42,540 bases of DNA from CAZTVF01 sp964616985 (lineage in GTDB: Bacteria; Planctomycetota; Phycisphaerae; SM23-33). Of the stretch, positions 8,164 to 16,403 are shown piece after piece. A model generated the notes under the pieces. The model was not told where the DNA came from. It ran no database searches and was given only the letters and a program-made list of their open reading frames with translations. The stretch is taken from contig CAZTVF010000036.1 in assembly GCA_964616985.1 (NCBI GenBank), forward strand, positions 1 to 42,540. Reading direction: 5' to 3'. The first letter of the stretch is position 1. Each line of letters begins with the position of its first letter. Both the position numbers and the translations under genes were made by a program.

Positions 8164-9666
8164 ATGAAACATTACTATCCGAGCTTCGACGAATTCCTCC
8201 GCCTCAGCGAGCAGGGCAACACCGTCCCGGTTTACCGGCAATTGCTGGCCGACGCCTTGACGCCGGTGATGGCCTACCAGCGTCTGGCCAAGCCCATCGG
8301 GTTCGCGCCGTCCACCCACGCGTTCCTCCTGGAAAGCGCCGAGATCGGCGAGCGGGCGCGGTTCTCGTTCGTGGCCTCCGACCCGGAATCGACCTTCGAG
8401 GCCCGCGGCGAGAACATCACCGTCCGCCGCCGCGGGCGCGAGGAGAAGCTCACCAGTGCCGACCCGCTGTCGGAGCTCAAGAAGCTGCTGGAGGGCTTCA
8501 AACCCGTGCACGTCGGCGGCCTGCCGAGGTTCACCGGCGGCATCGTGGGATACGCCAGCTACGACATGGTCCGCTATTACGAGAAGCTCGGAAGCGGCCC
8601 CGCCGACGACCGGAACCTGCCGGACCTGGCGTTCGGGATGTATCGCACCATCGTGATCTTCGACCACTACTACAAGACGATCAAGGTCGTCTGCAATGCC
8701 CACGTCACCGGCGACCCCGGGGCCGCGTACACCGCCGCGCAGGAGGCCATCGAGCGCACCATCGGCCGCCTGCAGGAAGGCCGCGGCCAACCCGTGGGCG
8801 AAATCGCCCTGGGCCCCTTGCCGCAGAAGCCCTTCGAGAGCAACTTCACCAAGGCCCGCTTCGAGCAGGCCGTCACCGCCTGCAAGGAATACATCAAGGC
8901 GGGCGACATCTTCCAGGTCGTGCTCTCGCAGCGCATGTCGGTGAACACCAAGGCCACGCCGTTCGACATCTACCGCGCGCTGCGCGTGGTGAACCCCTCG
9001 CCGTACATGTTCCTGCTGAACGCGGCCGACGTGACGCTGATCGGCAGCTCGCCGGAGATTCTCTGCCGCGTCGAGGACGGTGTGATCACCAACCGCCCGC
9101 TGGCCGGCACGCGGAAGCGGGGCGCAAGCGACGCCGAGGACAAGGCTCTGGAGGCCGAACTGCTGGCCGACCCCAAGGAACGGGCCGAGCACATCATGCT
9201 CGTCGATCTCGCCCGCAACGACGTCGGCCGCGTGGCCGAGCCCAAGAGCGTCGTGCTGTCGGACGTGATGAGCGTCGAGCGTTACAGCCATGTGATGCAC
9301 ATCGTGTCGGACGTCAAGGGCAAGCTGGCGGCCGGCATGGACGCGTTCGACGCGCTGCGAGCGACGCTGCCGGTGGGGACGGTATCGGGCGCGCCGAAGA
9401 TCCGCGCGATGCAGATCATCGATGAATTCGAGCCCACCCGCCGCGGCCCCTATGCCGGCGCGGTCGGCTACGTCGATTTCTCGGGCAACATGGACACGTG
9501 CATCGCCCTTCGCACCATGGTCGCCACCGGCGGCAAGGTCTACCTGCAGGTGGGGGCGGGTATCGTCGCCGATTCCGAACCCGCCATGGAGTACCAGGAG
9601 ACGCTCAACAAGGCCAAGGCCCTGTTCCGCGCCATCGAGGTCGCCGAGGCTGGGTTCAACGAGTAG
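8164..9666 (+). CDS. trpE: Anthranilate synthase component I
   Basis: 500 aa. Converts chorismate to anthranilate using ammonia supplied by component II; first committed step of tryptophan synthesis. The N-terminal domain has the tryptophan feedback site LLES (residues 55-58). The chorismate-binding domain has IKAGDIFQVVLSQRM, NPSPYMFLL, SSPEILCRVEDG, RPLAGTRKRG, DPKERAEHIMLVDLARND, VGTVSGAPKIRAMQIIDE, and the YAGAVGYVDFSGNMD and VGAGIVADS motifs, all typical of TrpE. The ATG at 8164 begins the conserved frame; no strong ribosome site is seen, so reinitiation after the ROK kinase stop (20 nt upstream) is plausible. No trpG, trpD or trpC is adjacent, so component II must be encoded elsewhere. 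Confidence 0.95.
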   Translation: MKHYYPSFDEFLRLSEQGNTVPVYRQLLADALTPVMAYQRLAKPIGFAPSTHAFLLESAEIGERARFSFVASDPESTFEARGENITVRRRGREEKLTSADPLSELKKLLEGFKPVHVGGLPRFTGGIVGYASYDMVRYYEKLGSGPADDRNLPDLAFGMYRTIVIFDHYYKTIKVVCNAHVTGDPGAAYTAAQEAIERTIGRLQEGRGQPVGEIALGPLPQKPFESNFTKARFEQAVTACKEYIKAGDIFQVVLSQRMSVNTKATPFDIYRALRVVNPSPYMFLLNAADVTLIGSSPEILCRVEDGVITNRPLAGTRKRGASDAEDKALEAELLADPKERAEHIMLVDLARNDVGRVAEPKSVVLSDVMSVERYSHVMHIVSDVKGKLAAGMDAFDALRATLPVGTVSGAPKIRAMQIIDEFEPTRRGPYAGAVGYVDFSGNMDTCIALRTMVATGGKVYLQVGAGIVADSEPAMEYQETLNKAKALFRAIEVAEAGFNE

Positions 9667-9746
9667 CTGATCGATGGTTGTGGCCGGTGCCATGCCGAAG
9701 GCGGCAAGGCCGCTGGGCGCCGTGGCTGATGAGCGAAGCCAAAACA

Positions 9747-9902
9747 CGAGTAGTTCATCACGATGGAATATTGTGAGTGCGTCTGGCAGCGGCTTGCCGT
9801 TCGGCGCTGTAGAAGCCCAAGGCGTCACCATCATCTGACAGCGCCGAACGGCAAGCCGCCGCCAAGGCTTTGCTCCCAGAATTAAGCGTGAAGGACTACT
9901 AG
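9747..9902. repeat. Dispersed palindromic element, family 1, full copy A
   Basis: 156 bp. The ends are imperfect terminal inverted repeats: CGAGTAGTTCATCA at the left and GAAGGACTACTAG at the right. Internally, CGGCTTGCCGTTCGGCGCTG on the left faces CAGCGCCGAACGGCAAGCCG on the right, separated by about 30 nt, so the whole element can fold into a long hairpin. It shares sequence along its length with copy B at 26951-27105. It has no coding capacity, as expected for a MITE- or REP/BIME-like element. Confidence 0.85.
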
Positions 9903-9990
9903 CCACGCCCGCCACCGAGTTGTACAGGCGCACCCATTCGCCACTTCCATATTGGACCTATGGACCTTTAAGGCCAAGCCACCCTTTCCC

Positions 9991-10035
9991 AAACATGCTT
10001 TTGCCCCTGCGGGGCGAAAAGCATGGCACCCGGAG
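9991..10035. repeat. Hairpin repeat family 2, copy 1
   Basis: A stem with arms CATGCTTTTGCCCC and GGGGCGAAAAGCATG (one bulged base) encloses a 3-nt loop, followed by the conserved tail GCATGGCACCCGGAG. Similar copies are at 38617-38661, 38695-38739 and 38744-38777. It is about 77 nt beyond the trkH stop. Confidence 0.8.
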
Positions 10036-10111
10036 GCAGAGCGTCCAAAAGGCCTTGGGTCGCAAGGGTGTCCATTCCCCACTCTTGTTCTCACCGCGGT
10101 CTGCGGCTGGC

Positions 10112-11932
10112 TCAGATGGAAGGATCGCGGCGGAGGCGGATCGCGAGGGCCAAAAGCGTCAGCGGCAGGCCGATGCGAGCGAGCAGCATGGCGGCAGAGA
10201 GCAGGAAGACGCTGAAGTTGTTCAGGCTGGGCGTGATGCCGGCAGACAGGCCTGCGTTGCCGCAGACGCTGAAGGCCTCCAGGAACAGGTCGATGAACTT
10301 GTGGCTCCGCATCGCCATCGACAGCAGCAGCGTCACCATCCCGGTCACGGCCAGATACATGACGCCGATGGCGGTGGCCAGTCGCAGCACTTCGGCGGAC
10401 ATCGATTTGCGCAGCAGTTCGACGTCCTTGCGCTCGCCGATGATGCTCCACGCGGCCAGCATCAGCAGCACGATGATGATGACGCGCATGCCGCCGGCGG
10501 CGCCCGTGGCGTCGCCGCCCACCAGCGTCATTCCGCTGAGCCACAGCTTGCCGGGCGTGCTGACCTCGTCGATGTGGATCGTGGTGTAGCCCGTGCTGCG
10601 GGCGGAGATGGCCAGGAAGATCGTGTGGGGGATGCGCTCGGTGACGGTCATGCCCGGCCAGTCGGCCCCGCGGCCATAGGACTGGTCGGCGATGTGGTAG
10701 CGTTCGCTCTGGATGCCGCTCTCGGCCGACTTGGATTCCAGCAGCAGCAGGCCCGCGGCGCCCATGACGATGATGCCCGCCGTCATCCACAGCACCAGGC
10801 GGCTGTAGGTGGACATGGCCCCCTGCGAACGCCCGCCCAGGAGCGAGCGGATGCTGGCGGCAACTTCCGAAAGCACGGGCAGGCCGACGCTGCCCAGCAC
10901 GATCAGCGGGGCGATCACGCCCATCACCTGCCAGTGGCTGCGCAGCGGCTGCTGCCAGCCTTCATTGAGCCCGGTGGCCAGGTTGCCCGCGTACGTCGAG
11001 TAGCCTGAATTGCACAAGGCGGAGATGCTGTGGAAAATGCTCTGCCACACGGCCGCCAGCGTGCTGGAAACGCCGCCGGTGGGCGAGGCGGCGGTGTCGA
11101 ACATCGGGAATAGCAGCACCGCCCCGACGGCCTCGGCGATCAGGACGAACGCGGTCACCGTCTTGGCCGAGCGGGCCAGGGCCGTCACCGAGTCGTCTCG
11201 CAGCATGGGCGGCAGGAGTTTGCCCGCGCCGCCCAGGCCGCGCGCCACCATCGTCACGCCCAGCACGCCGAACAGCATCGCGCCCAGCCCGCCCGCCTGG
11301 ATCAGGGCCAGGATGATTCCCTGCCCCAGCGGCGAGAAGATCGTCAGGCCCGCCTCGCGCGTCGGCAGGCCGGTGAGGCACGCGGCCCCGGTCGCCGTCA
11401 GCAGCGACTCGGGCAGGTAGAACGAGGCGGTCGTGGCGTTGACGGCCGTGGGCAGCATCAGCAGGCCCGTCCCGCCCAGCGAGAGGACCAGGTACAGCCC
11501 GGCCAGGGCGGCCACGGGAGGGATGCCCCCGCGGCCCCGCTCGATGTTCACGCCCATCTTGTGGATGACGGCGCCGATCAACGCCGCCAGTTGCGACAGC
11601 ACGATGTACAGCGCCCCGGCCGCCAGCATGCCCCACCCGGCGAGCAATGCCGCGACGAAGCACGCGGCCACCACGGCGGCGTCGACCATCCGGCCCGTTC
11701 TGCCGGGGGCGCTGGTGAAGGCCAGCAGCGCCGACAGCGCCAGGAAGGCCGCCATCGCTCCGGCGTCGGCCAGGTGCAGCGCGTTGAGCGACACCAGGCG
11801 TCTTCCCTCGTGGAAGCCGTATTCCAGCACTAGGGCCGCCCCCGCCAGCAGGGCGAGCAGCGCGAAGGCCGGCCAGACGGCGGGGGGGTTCGTGGGGAGG
11901 CTGGCAGACGTCGGGTTGTCGCTGGTGGGCAT
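10112..11932 (-). CDS. TrkH/KtrB-type potassium transporter, membrane subunit
   Basis: 606 aa integral membrane protein with about ten or more hydrophobic helices. It moves K+ (or Na+-coupled K+) across the inner membrane. The four pore-loop signatures of the superfamily are visible: TATGAACLTGL, ISALCNSGYS, ISARSTGYT and FSVCGNAGLS, each with the filter glycine. The N-terminal part (about residues 15-150) carries extra helices beyond the KtrB core and resembles the longer TrkH-like proteins annotated in planctomycetes. The regulatory RCK subunit (TrkA/KtrA) is not in this window. The start at 11932 is 12 nt after the hisI stop, so the two genes are probably co-transcribed. Confidence 0.9.
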   Translation of the reverse strand: MPTSDNPTSASLPTNPPAVWPAFALLALLAGAALVLEYGFHEGRRLVSLNALHLADAGAMAAFLALSALLAFTSAPGRTGRMVDAAVVAACFVAALLAGWGMLAAGALYIVLSQLAALIGAVIHKMGVNIERGRGGIPPVAALAGLYLVLSLGGTGLLMLPTAVNATTASFYLPESLLTATGAACLTGLPTREAGLTIFSPLGQGIILALIQAGGLGAMLFGVLGVTMVARGLGGAGKLLPPMLRDDSVTALARSAKTVTAFVLIAEAVGAVLLFPMFDTAASPTGGVSSTLAAVWQSIFHSISALCNSGYSTYAGNLATGLNEGWQQPLRSHWQVMGVIAPLIVLGSVGLPVLSEVAASIRSLLGGRSQGAMSTYSRLVLWMTAGIIVMGAAGLLLLESKSAESGIQSERYHIADQSYGRGADWPGMTVTERIPHTIFLAISARSTGYTTIHIDEVSTPGKLWLSGMTLVGGDATGAAGGMRVIIIVLLMLAAWSIIGERKDVELLRKSMSAEVLRLATAIGVMYLAVTGMVTLLLSMAMRSHKFIDLFLEAFSVCGNAGLSAGITPSLNNFSVFLLSAAMLLARIGLPLTLLALAIRLRRDPSI

Positions 11933-11944
11933 GGGGCGCCTTGG

Positions 11945-12340
11945 CTACTTTTTGTAGACCTTCTCGGGATCGAACAGCTTCTCGCCGCGGACTTCCCAAT
12001 CGCCCTCGCTGGTGAGGTGGCGGTAGAAGCACGAGTAGTAACCGTCGTGGCAGGCGGCGCCGATCTGCTCGACCTCGATCACCAGCGTGTCCACGTCGCA
12101 GTCGGTGTAGATCGCCTTGACCTGCTGCGTGTGGCCGGAGGATTCGCCCTTCATCCAGTACTTGTTGCGGCTGCGGGACCAGAAATGCGTCTTGCCGGTC
12201 TTGACGGTGTCGGTGAGGGCGTTGGCGTTCATGTACGCCACCATCAGGACCTGCTTGGTCTTGTGATCGACGATGACGGCGGGAATGAGGCCCTTGTCAT
12301 CGTACTTCAGCTTCGCAACGGTATCTTCCAGCTTGCCCAC
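11945..12340 (-). CDS. hisI: Phosphoribosyl-AMP cyclohydrolase
   Basis: 131 aa. Hydrolyses the adenine ring of phosphoribosyl-AMP, the third step of histidine synthesis. Family motifs: VLMVAYMNANAL, THFWSRSRNKYWMKGESSGH, the metal-binding DCDVDTL segment and CHDGYYSCFYR with two Zn-ligand cysteines. It is the stand-alone cyclohydrolase without a HisE pyrophosphatase domain. GTG at 12340 was chosen because AGGAG lies 9 nt upstream and the frame then starts GKLEDTVAKLKYDDKGL; an ATG at 12379 would add 13 codons, and the still longer open frame is antisense to the sigma-factor gene. It is followed by trkH after 12 nt. Confidence 0.93.
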   Translation of the reverse strand: MGKLEDTVAKLKYDDKGLIPAVIVDHKTKQVLMVAYMNANALTDTVKTGKTHFWSRSRNKYWMKGESSGHTQQVKAIYTDCDVDTLVIEVEQIGAACHDGYYSCFYRHLTSEGDWEVRGEKLFDPEKVYKK

Positions 12341-12521
12341 TTCGATTGCTCCTGTCCAAAGGTTTGAGGAAGCGCCCATGCTAACGAGCGGGCAGGAGAT
12401 CGTCAATTTGAAGTGGCGACAATGGCTTTTGCAGGCCGCCCGGTTTCTAATCTGGGGACGCTCTAATAGAACCGCCCGGCACGCGTCATATAGGGTGAAG
12501 AGCGGACGCAAGGAACCATCG

Positions 12522-13031
12522 ATGGCGAATCTCCAGTGGATCCAATCTGTGATGGGGCAGTACCAGCTGCGGCTGCTGCGATACGCGCGCCGGATCGCCG
12601 GCAGCGAGCACAGCGCCGAGGATGTCGTGCAGGAAGTATTCGCGCGCCTCTGCGCCGCCTCGCCTCCGCCGGAGGATGCCCGACTGGCGCAGTGGCTGTT
12701 CACGGTCTGCCGCAACCGCGCCATCGACGTCCGCAGAAAGGATGATCGCATGACCACCTTGAGCGACAACGAGGTCCATCAAGCCAGCCCCGCGATGGGC
12801 CCGGCGGAAGCGGCGGAGCATCGCGACTTGGCCAGTGCGGCGATGAGGATCCTCCAGACGCTTCCGGCCAACCGGCAGGAGGTCATCCGCCTGCGGTTCC
12901 AGGAGGGGTTCAAGTACCGCCAGATCGCCGAGATTACCGGCCTGTCGGCCAGCAACGTGGGGTTCCTGATTCACACCGCCATCGCCAGCATCCGCGCGCA
13001 GTTCGGCACGGGTGCCGCGCCGGCCCTATGA
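12522..13031 (+). CDS. ECF-type RNA polymerase sigma factor
   Basis: 169 aa, typical ECF length. The ATG at 12522 has AAGGA (12510-12514) 7 nt upstream. Region 2 (about residues 10-75) contains LLRYARRIAGSEHSAEDVVQEVFARL and WLFTVCRNRAIDVRRK. Region 4 (about residues 115-165) contains LPANRQEVIRLRFQEGFKY, then the helix-turn-helix RQIAEITGLSASNVGFLIHTA. A stretch between them is poorly conserved, as usual. Its stop overlaps the start region of the VWA membrane protein (ATGA at 13028), a layout typical of sigma factor/anti-sigma pairs, so the downstream protein is the likely regulator. Target promoters are unknown. Confidence 0.92.
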   Translation: MANLQWIQSVMGQYQLRLLRYARRIAGSEHSAEDVVQEVFARLCAASPPPEDARLAQWLFTVCRNRAIDVRRKDDRMTTLSDNEVHQASPAMGPAEAAEHRDLASAAMRILQTLPANRQEVIRLRFQEGFKYRQIAEITGLSASNVGFLIHTAIASIRAQFGTGAAPAL

Positions 13032-13039
13032 GGTTCATC

Positions 13040-15163
13040 ATGAATATCACCAAAGACGATCCGAGATTGACCGCGTATGCCCTTGGGGAATTGGAGGGGC
13101 AGCAGCGCCAGGACGTGGAACGAGAGGTCGCCGCCTCGGCAGAGTTGCAGAGGGAGGTCGAGGGCATCCGACGCACGGCCGAGATGCTCGAAGGGGCACT
13201 GGCGGCAGAGCCGCTGCCGACGGGCGAAGAGGTCGCGCCGGCGGCGGCGTCGCAGCCGATCCACTTCGCGCCGCGCAAAATGCGCTCGCCGCGCGCGGCC
13301 CGCTGGCTGTGGTTCGCCGGCAGCCTGGCCGCGGCATGCGTCATCGGGGCCATTGTGATCCCCATGAGCTTCTCCACCGCCAGGAACAGCGTGAAGCAGA
13401 ACGAGATTGAGGTCGCCGTCGCGCCCTCGAGCGTGGAGTACCGCGGGAAGAAGGCCAAACTCGAGGCGGAGCGCGATAGTTCTCCCCCCGCCGGCAGCGC
13501 CAGCAGGACCAAGTCGCAGGAGCACGTGGTCGGTCTCACTCCGCGTGAGGCGCCAGCCGCAGCGCGAGCGGGCAAGGGCACCGCGGCGGCGCACGACGCC
13601 TCGGGTGCGGCCGGTCCATCGTCTGGAAGCAAGATTGCCGGCGCCTTTGCGCTGACATCTCTCGCTGAGAAGGAGCAACCCCACGGCGAGGCGGCTATGA
13701 AGGGGTTTAGCGACGGCGAGTTCAATACCGAGGCGTACGACCACGGCGAAGACGGCGCGTTCCTCCGGGCTGCGGCCAACCCGCTGTCGACGTTCTCGAT
13801 CGACGTGGACACGGCATCCTACTCCAATGTGCGGCGCATGCTGACGCGGGGCCAGCGGCCGCCCAAGGGCGCGGTCCGCATCGAGGAGATGGTCAACTAC
13901 TTCCCGTACACCTACCCGTCGCCGGCAGAGGGCGAGGCGTTCTCGATCAACATCGACGCTGCCTCCTGCCCCTGGGCCAGCGGCCATCGGCTGGTGCGGA
14001 TCGGCCTCAAGGGCCGCGAGATCGCAAGCGAGAAACGCCCGCCGCTGAACCTGGTCTTCCTGCTCGACGTGTCGGGTTCGATGAACCAGGCTAACAAGCT
14101 GCCCTTGGTCAAGAGCAGCATGAAGATGCTGGTGGGGCAGTTGACCGAGAACGACCGCGTGGCCATCGTGGTGTACGCGGGCTCGTCGGGCCTGGTGCTG
14201 CCGAGCATCACGGGCGACCGGCACGAGAAGATCAACGAGGCGCTGGACAACCTCAGCGCGGGCGGCTCGACCAACGGCGGACAGGGCATCCGCCTGGCGT
14301 ACAAGGTGGCCGTGGACAACCTTATCCGCGGCGGCGCCAATCGCGTGGTGCTGTGCACCGACGGCGACTTCAACGTGGGCACGACCAACCAGAGCGAGTT
14401 GGTCGAGCTTGTCGAGAAGAACGCCAAGACGGGCGTGTTCCTGTCGGTGCTGGGGTTCGGCATGGGCAATCTCAAGGACTCGACGCTGGAGAAGCTCGCC
14501 GACAAGGGCAACGGCAACTACGCCTACATCGACGACGCGGCCGAGGCCCGCAAGGCCTTGGTCGAGCAGCTGGCGGGCACGCTGATCACGATCGCCAAAG
14601 ACGTGAAGATCCAGGTGGAGTTCAACCCCGCCAAGGTGCAGGCCTATCGGCTGATCGGCTATGAGAACCGCATGCTGCGGAGCGAGGACTTCAATGACGA
14701 CAAGAAGGACGCGGGCGAGATCGGCGCCGGCCACACCGTGACGGCGATGTACGAGATCGTCCTGCCGGGGGAGAAGCTGGACCTGCCGGAGGTCGATGTG
14801 CTGAAGTATCAGCAGCCCGCGACGGACATGGGCGTCCCGGCGGCGAAGACGGACGAACTGCTGACTGTGAAGGTTCGCTACAAGCAGCCCGATGGCGACA
14901 AGAGCACGCTGCTGTCGCGCGGCGTGCGGGACGAGGGCAAGACGATGTCGCAGGCGTCGGAGGATTTCCGGTTCGCCGCCTCGGTGGCAGCGTTCGGCAT
15001 GGTCCTTTGCGACAGCCGCTACAAGGGCAGCTACACGCTGGACGCCGTGGCCGAGTCTGCCTCCTCCAGCTGCGGAGCCGACAAAGGCGGCTATCGCAAG
15101 GAATTCGTCGAACTCATCGCCAAGGCGAAGAAGATCATTGCGGGCACGACGAGCGGGGAGTGA
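13040..15163 (+). CDS. Membrane-anchored VWA-domain protein (YfbK-like), putative anti-sigma partner
   Basis: 707 aa. The first 50 residues (DPRLTAYALGELEG ... AEMLEGAL) match the cytosolic segment that starts many planctomycete anti-sigma proteins. A single transmembrane helix follows at about residues 89-110, then a low-complexity Ser/Ala/Lys linker, then the YfbK-type region: STFSIDVDTASYSNVRRML ... VRIEEMVNYFPY (vWF_A N-terminal domain), the VWA domain with a complete MIDAS (LDVSGS at residue 343 onward; CTDGDFNVGT), and a C-terminal DUF3520-type domain (DFRFAASVAAFGMVLCDSRY). ATG 13040 was preferred over 13028 because GAGG (13030-13033) precedes it by 6 nt; 13028 overlaps the sigma stop. 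Topology implies a cytosolic sigma-binding end and an external metal-dependent ligand-binding domain. Confidence 0.87.
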   Translation: MNITKDDPRLTAYALGELEGQQRQDVEREVAASAELQREVEGIRRTAEMLEGALAAEPLPTGEEVAPAAASQPIHFAPRKMRSPRAARWLWFAGSLAAACVIGAIVIPMSFSTARNSVKQNEIEVAVAPSSVEYRGKKAKLEAERDSSPPAGSASRTKSQEHVVGLTPREAPAAARAGKGTAAAHDASGAAGPSSGSKIAGAFALTSLAEKEQPHGEAAMKGFSDGEFNTEAYDHGEDGAFLRAAANPLSTFSIDVDTASYSNVRRMLTRGQRPPKGAVRIEEMVNYFPYTYPSPAEGEAFSINIDAASCPWASGHRLVRIGLKGREIASEKRPPLNLVFLLDVSGSMNQANKLPLVKSSMKMLVGQLTENDRVAIVVYAGSSGLVLPSITGDRHEKINEALDNLSAGGSTNGGQGIRLAYKVAVDNLIRGGANRVVLCTDGDFNVGTTNQSELVELVEKNAKTGVFLSVLGFGMGNLKDSTLEKLADKGNGNYAYIDDAAEARKALVEQLAGTLITIAKDVKIQVEFNPAKVQAYRLIGYENRMLRSEDFNDDKKDAGEIGAGHTVTAMYEIVLPGEKLDLPEVDVLKYQQPATDMGVPAAKTDELLTVKVRYKQPDGDKSTLLSRGVRDEGKTMSQASEDFRFAASVAAFGMVLCDSRYKGSYTLDAVAESASSSCGADKGGYRKEFVELIAKAKKIIAGTTSGE

Positions 15164-15185
15164 ACGCGATGCACGTTCTGCGAGA

Positions 15186-15208
15186 CATGGATCACTGAAG
15201 TGACCATG
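15186..15208. repeat. 23-nt palindrome, also found inverted at 38088
   Basis: The arms CATGGATCACT and AGTGACCATG flank a tiny loop. The reverse complement of the whole 23 nt occurs at 38088-38110. It lies between the convergent VWA gene and sppA, 23 nt after the VWA stop and 19 nt from the sppA stop, so it may act as a terminator in either direction. Confidence 0.7.
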
Positions 15209-15226
15209 CCTGAAGATCAGTTCGCT

Positions 15227-16234
15227 TTACAGCCCCGGTGTCCAGAGGTAGAGGAACTGGGGGCTGGCGAGGCGCATGAGCTCGGGGGCGGAGATGTTCA
15301 CCAGGTTCACCTGCGTGCCGACGCTGGGCTCGCCGCTGCCGCTGGCGGCGTAGGCGTTGGGGCGGTAGCCCCAGGGACGGCCGTAGATCACGGCCTTGGC
15401 GCGGTTCATGTGCCCCATCTTCCTGGCCAGGGCCAGGGCGTCGCGCATGTAGCCGATGTCATCGATCAGGCCATTCTCCTTGGCCTGATCGGCCGTATAG
15501 ACCCTGCCGTCGGCGAGCTTGATGATCTGCTCGGCCTTGAGCTTGGGCCGCCCGGCCTGCACGGCCTCGATGAAGTGCTTGTAGAAGTTCTCCACCATGC
15601 CCTGGATGACGGCGGTGTCTTCCTCGTTGAGAGGCTTCAGCGGGCTGCCCATGTCCTTGCGCGGGCCGCTGGTGACGGCGCGCACCTGCACGCCGATCTT
15701 GTCCAGGGTGTTGTGGATGCTGAAGGTCTGCACGATCACGCCGATGGAGCCGGTGATGGCCGTGGGGTGGGCCATGATCGTGTCGCCCGCGCAGGCGATG
15801 TAGTAGCCGCCGCTGGCGCCCACGTCCTCGATGATGGCGACCACGGGGATCTTGCGGGCCGCCTTGAGCTCCACCAGCCGGCGGTGCATGATGTCGCTGG
15901 CCGTCACGCCGCCGCCGGGGGAGTTGATCCGCAGCACCACGGCCTTGACCGACGGGTCGGCCTGGGCCATGTCCACCTTCTCGACGAAGAGCGTGACGGG
16001 GTTGTCGTCCAGGCCCAGCATGCCCATGCGCTGGTTCATGATCAGGCCGTCGACGTCGATGACGGCGATCTTGTCGGAGATCCACATGCCCGGATCCGAG
16101 GCGATGGTCGTCTCCACCAGCCGCTCATCGTGGGGGATGGGCTTGACCACGTACCCCACGTTGGGCCCGCAGCCGGCCGCTGTCACCAGACACGCGAACA
16201 CCGCCAGGATCGACAGGTTGATAGTGTTTTTCAT
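15227..16234 (-). CDS. sppA: Signal peptide peptidase SppA (short form, S49 family)
   Basis: 335 aa. Degrades cleaved signal peptides at the inner membrane. The start at 16234 gives MKNTINLSILAVFACLVTAAGC, a lipoprotein signal with an AAGC lipobox. The protease domain has IDVDGLI, AVVLRINSPGGGVTASD, EDVGASGGYYIACAGD with nucleophile Ser141, and TGSIGVI followed by SGPRKDMGSP with general-base Lys193; the 52-residue Ser-Lys spacing equals that of Bacillus SppA. A family-typical region ADGRVYTADQAKENGLID follows. No Shine-Dalgarno is present, but a -35/-10 pair ends 7 nt before the ATG (16242-16270), which suggests a leaderless mRNA. An open frame extends 35 codons upstream but is not conserved. 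Confidence 0.93.
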   Translation of the reverse strand: MKNTINLSILAVFACLVTAAGCGPNVGYVVKPIPHDERLVETTIASDPGMWISDKIAVIDVDGLIMNQRMGMLGLDDNPVTLFVEKVDMAQADPSVKAVVLRINSPGGGVTASDIMHRRLVELKAARKIPVVAIIEDVGASGGYYIACAGDTIMAHPTAITGSIGVIVQTFSIHNTLDKIGVQVRAVTSGPRKDMGSPLKPLNEEDTAVIQGMVENFYKHFIEAVQAGRPKLKAEQIIKLADGRVYTADQAKENGLIDDIGYMRDALALARKMGHMNRAKAVIYGRPWGYRPNAYAASGSGEPSVGTQVNLVNISAPELMRLASPQFLYLWTPGL

Positions 16235-16241
16235 ATGCAAG

Positions 16242-16270
16242 ATTCTATGGGCGGCCGGGGTGGGGTTCAA
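16242..16270 (-). promoter_or_regulatory. Promoter of sppA placed for leaderless transcription
   Basis: On the minus strand TTGAAC (16265-16270) and TAGAAT (16242-16247) are separated by 17 nt. The -10 box ends 7 nt before the ATG at 16234, so transcription should start at or next to the A of the start codon. Confidence 0.5.
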
Positions 16271-16403
16271 CAAGGCGGCCGGAAGCATTTTGGGTTGGCT
16301 GCGGCCTGGGCTTGCTGCCGGAGGCAGGAAGGCCCCCACCCATCACGATGCCCGACTTTGGCAGGCAAACTTCGGCACGGTTCCCCAGGCTCCCTTCGCC
16401 CGC

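Larger units (their letters stand above)
9667..10111. other. Non-coding convergent junction trpE/trkH, repeat-bearing
   Basis: 445 nt between two genes that face each other. I see no supported gene. It holds a full copy of repeat family 1 (9747-9902) and one hairpin of repeat family 2 (9991-10035). Small open frames here have no ribosome site and no recognisable product. Confidence 0.7.

Noticed and set aside
9747..9902. Repeat family 1 as a CRISPR or tRNA-like structure
   Set aside because: There is no regular repeat-spacer array and no cloverleaf or anticodon arm; the symmetry is a single long palindrome.
6083..9933. Two long minus-strand frames (653 and 676 codons)
   Set aside because: Antisense to the well-supported M24-fold, ROK kinase and trpE genes.
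12341..12769. Extension of the hisI frame by 143 codons
   Set aside because: Not related to HisI and antisense to the sigma factor gene; the GTG at 12340 has a good ribosome site.
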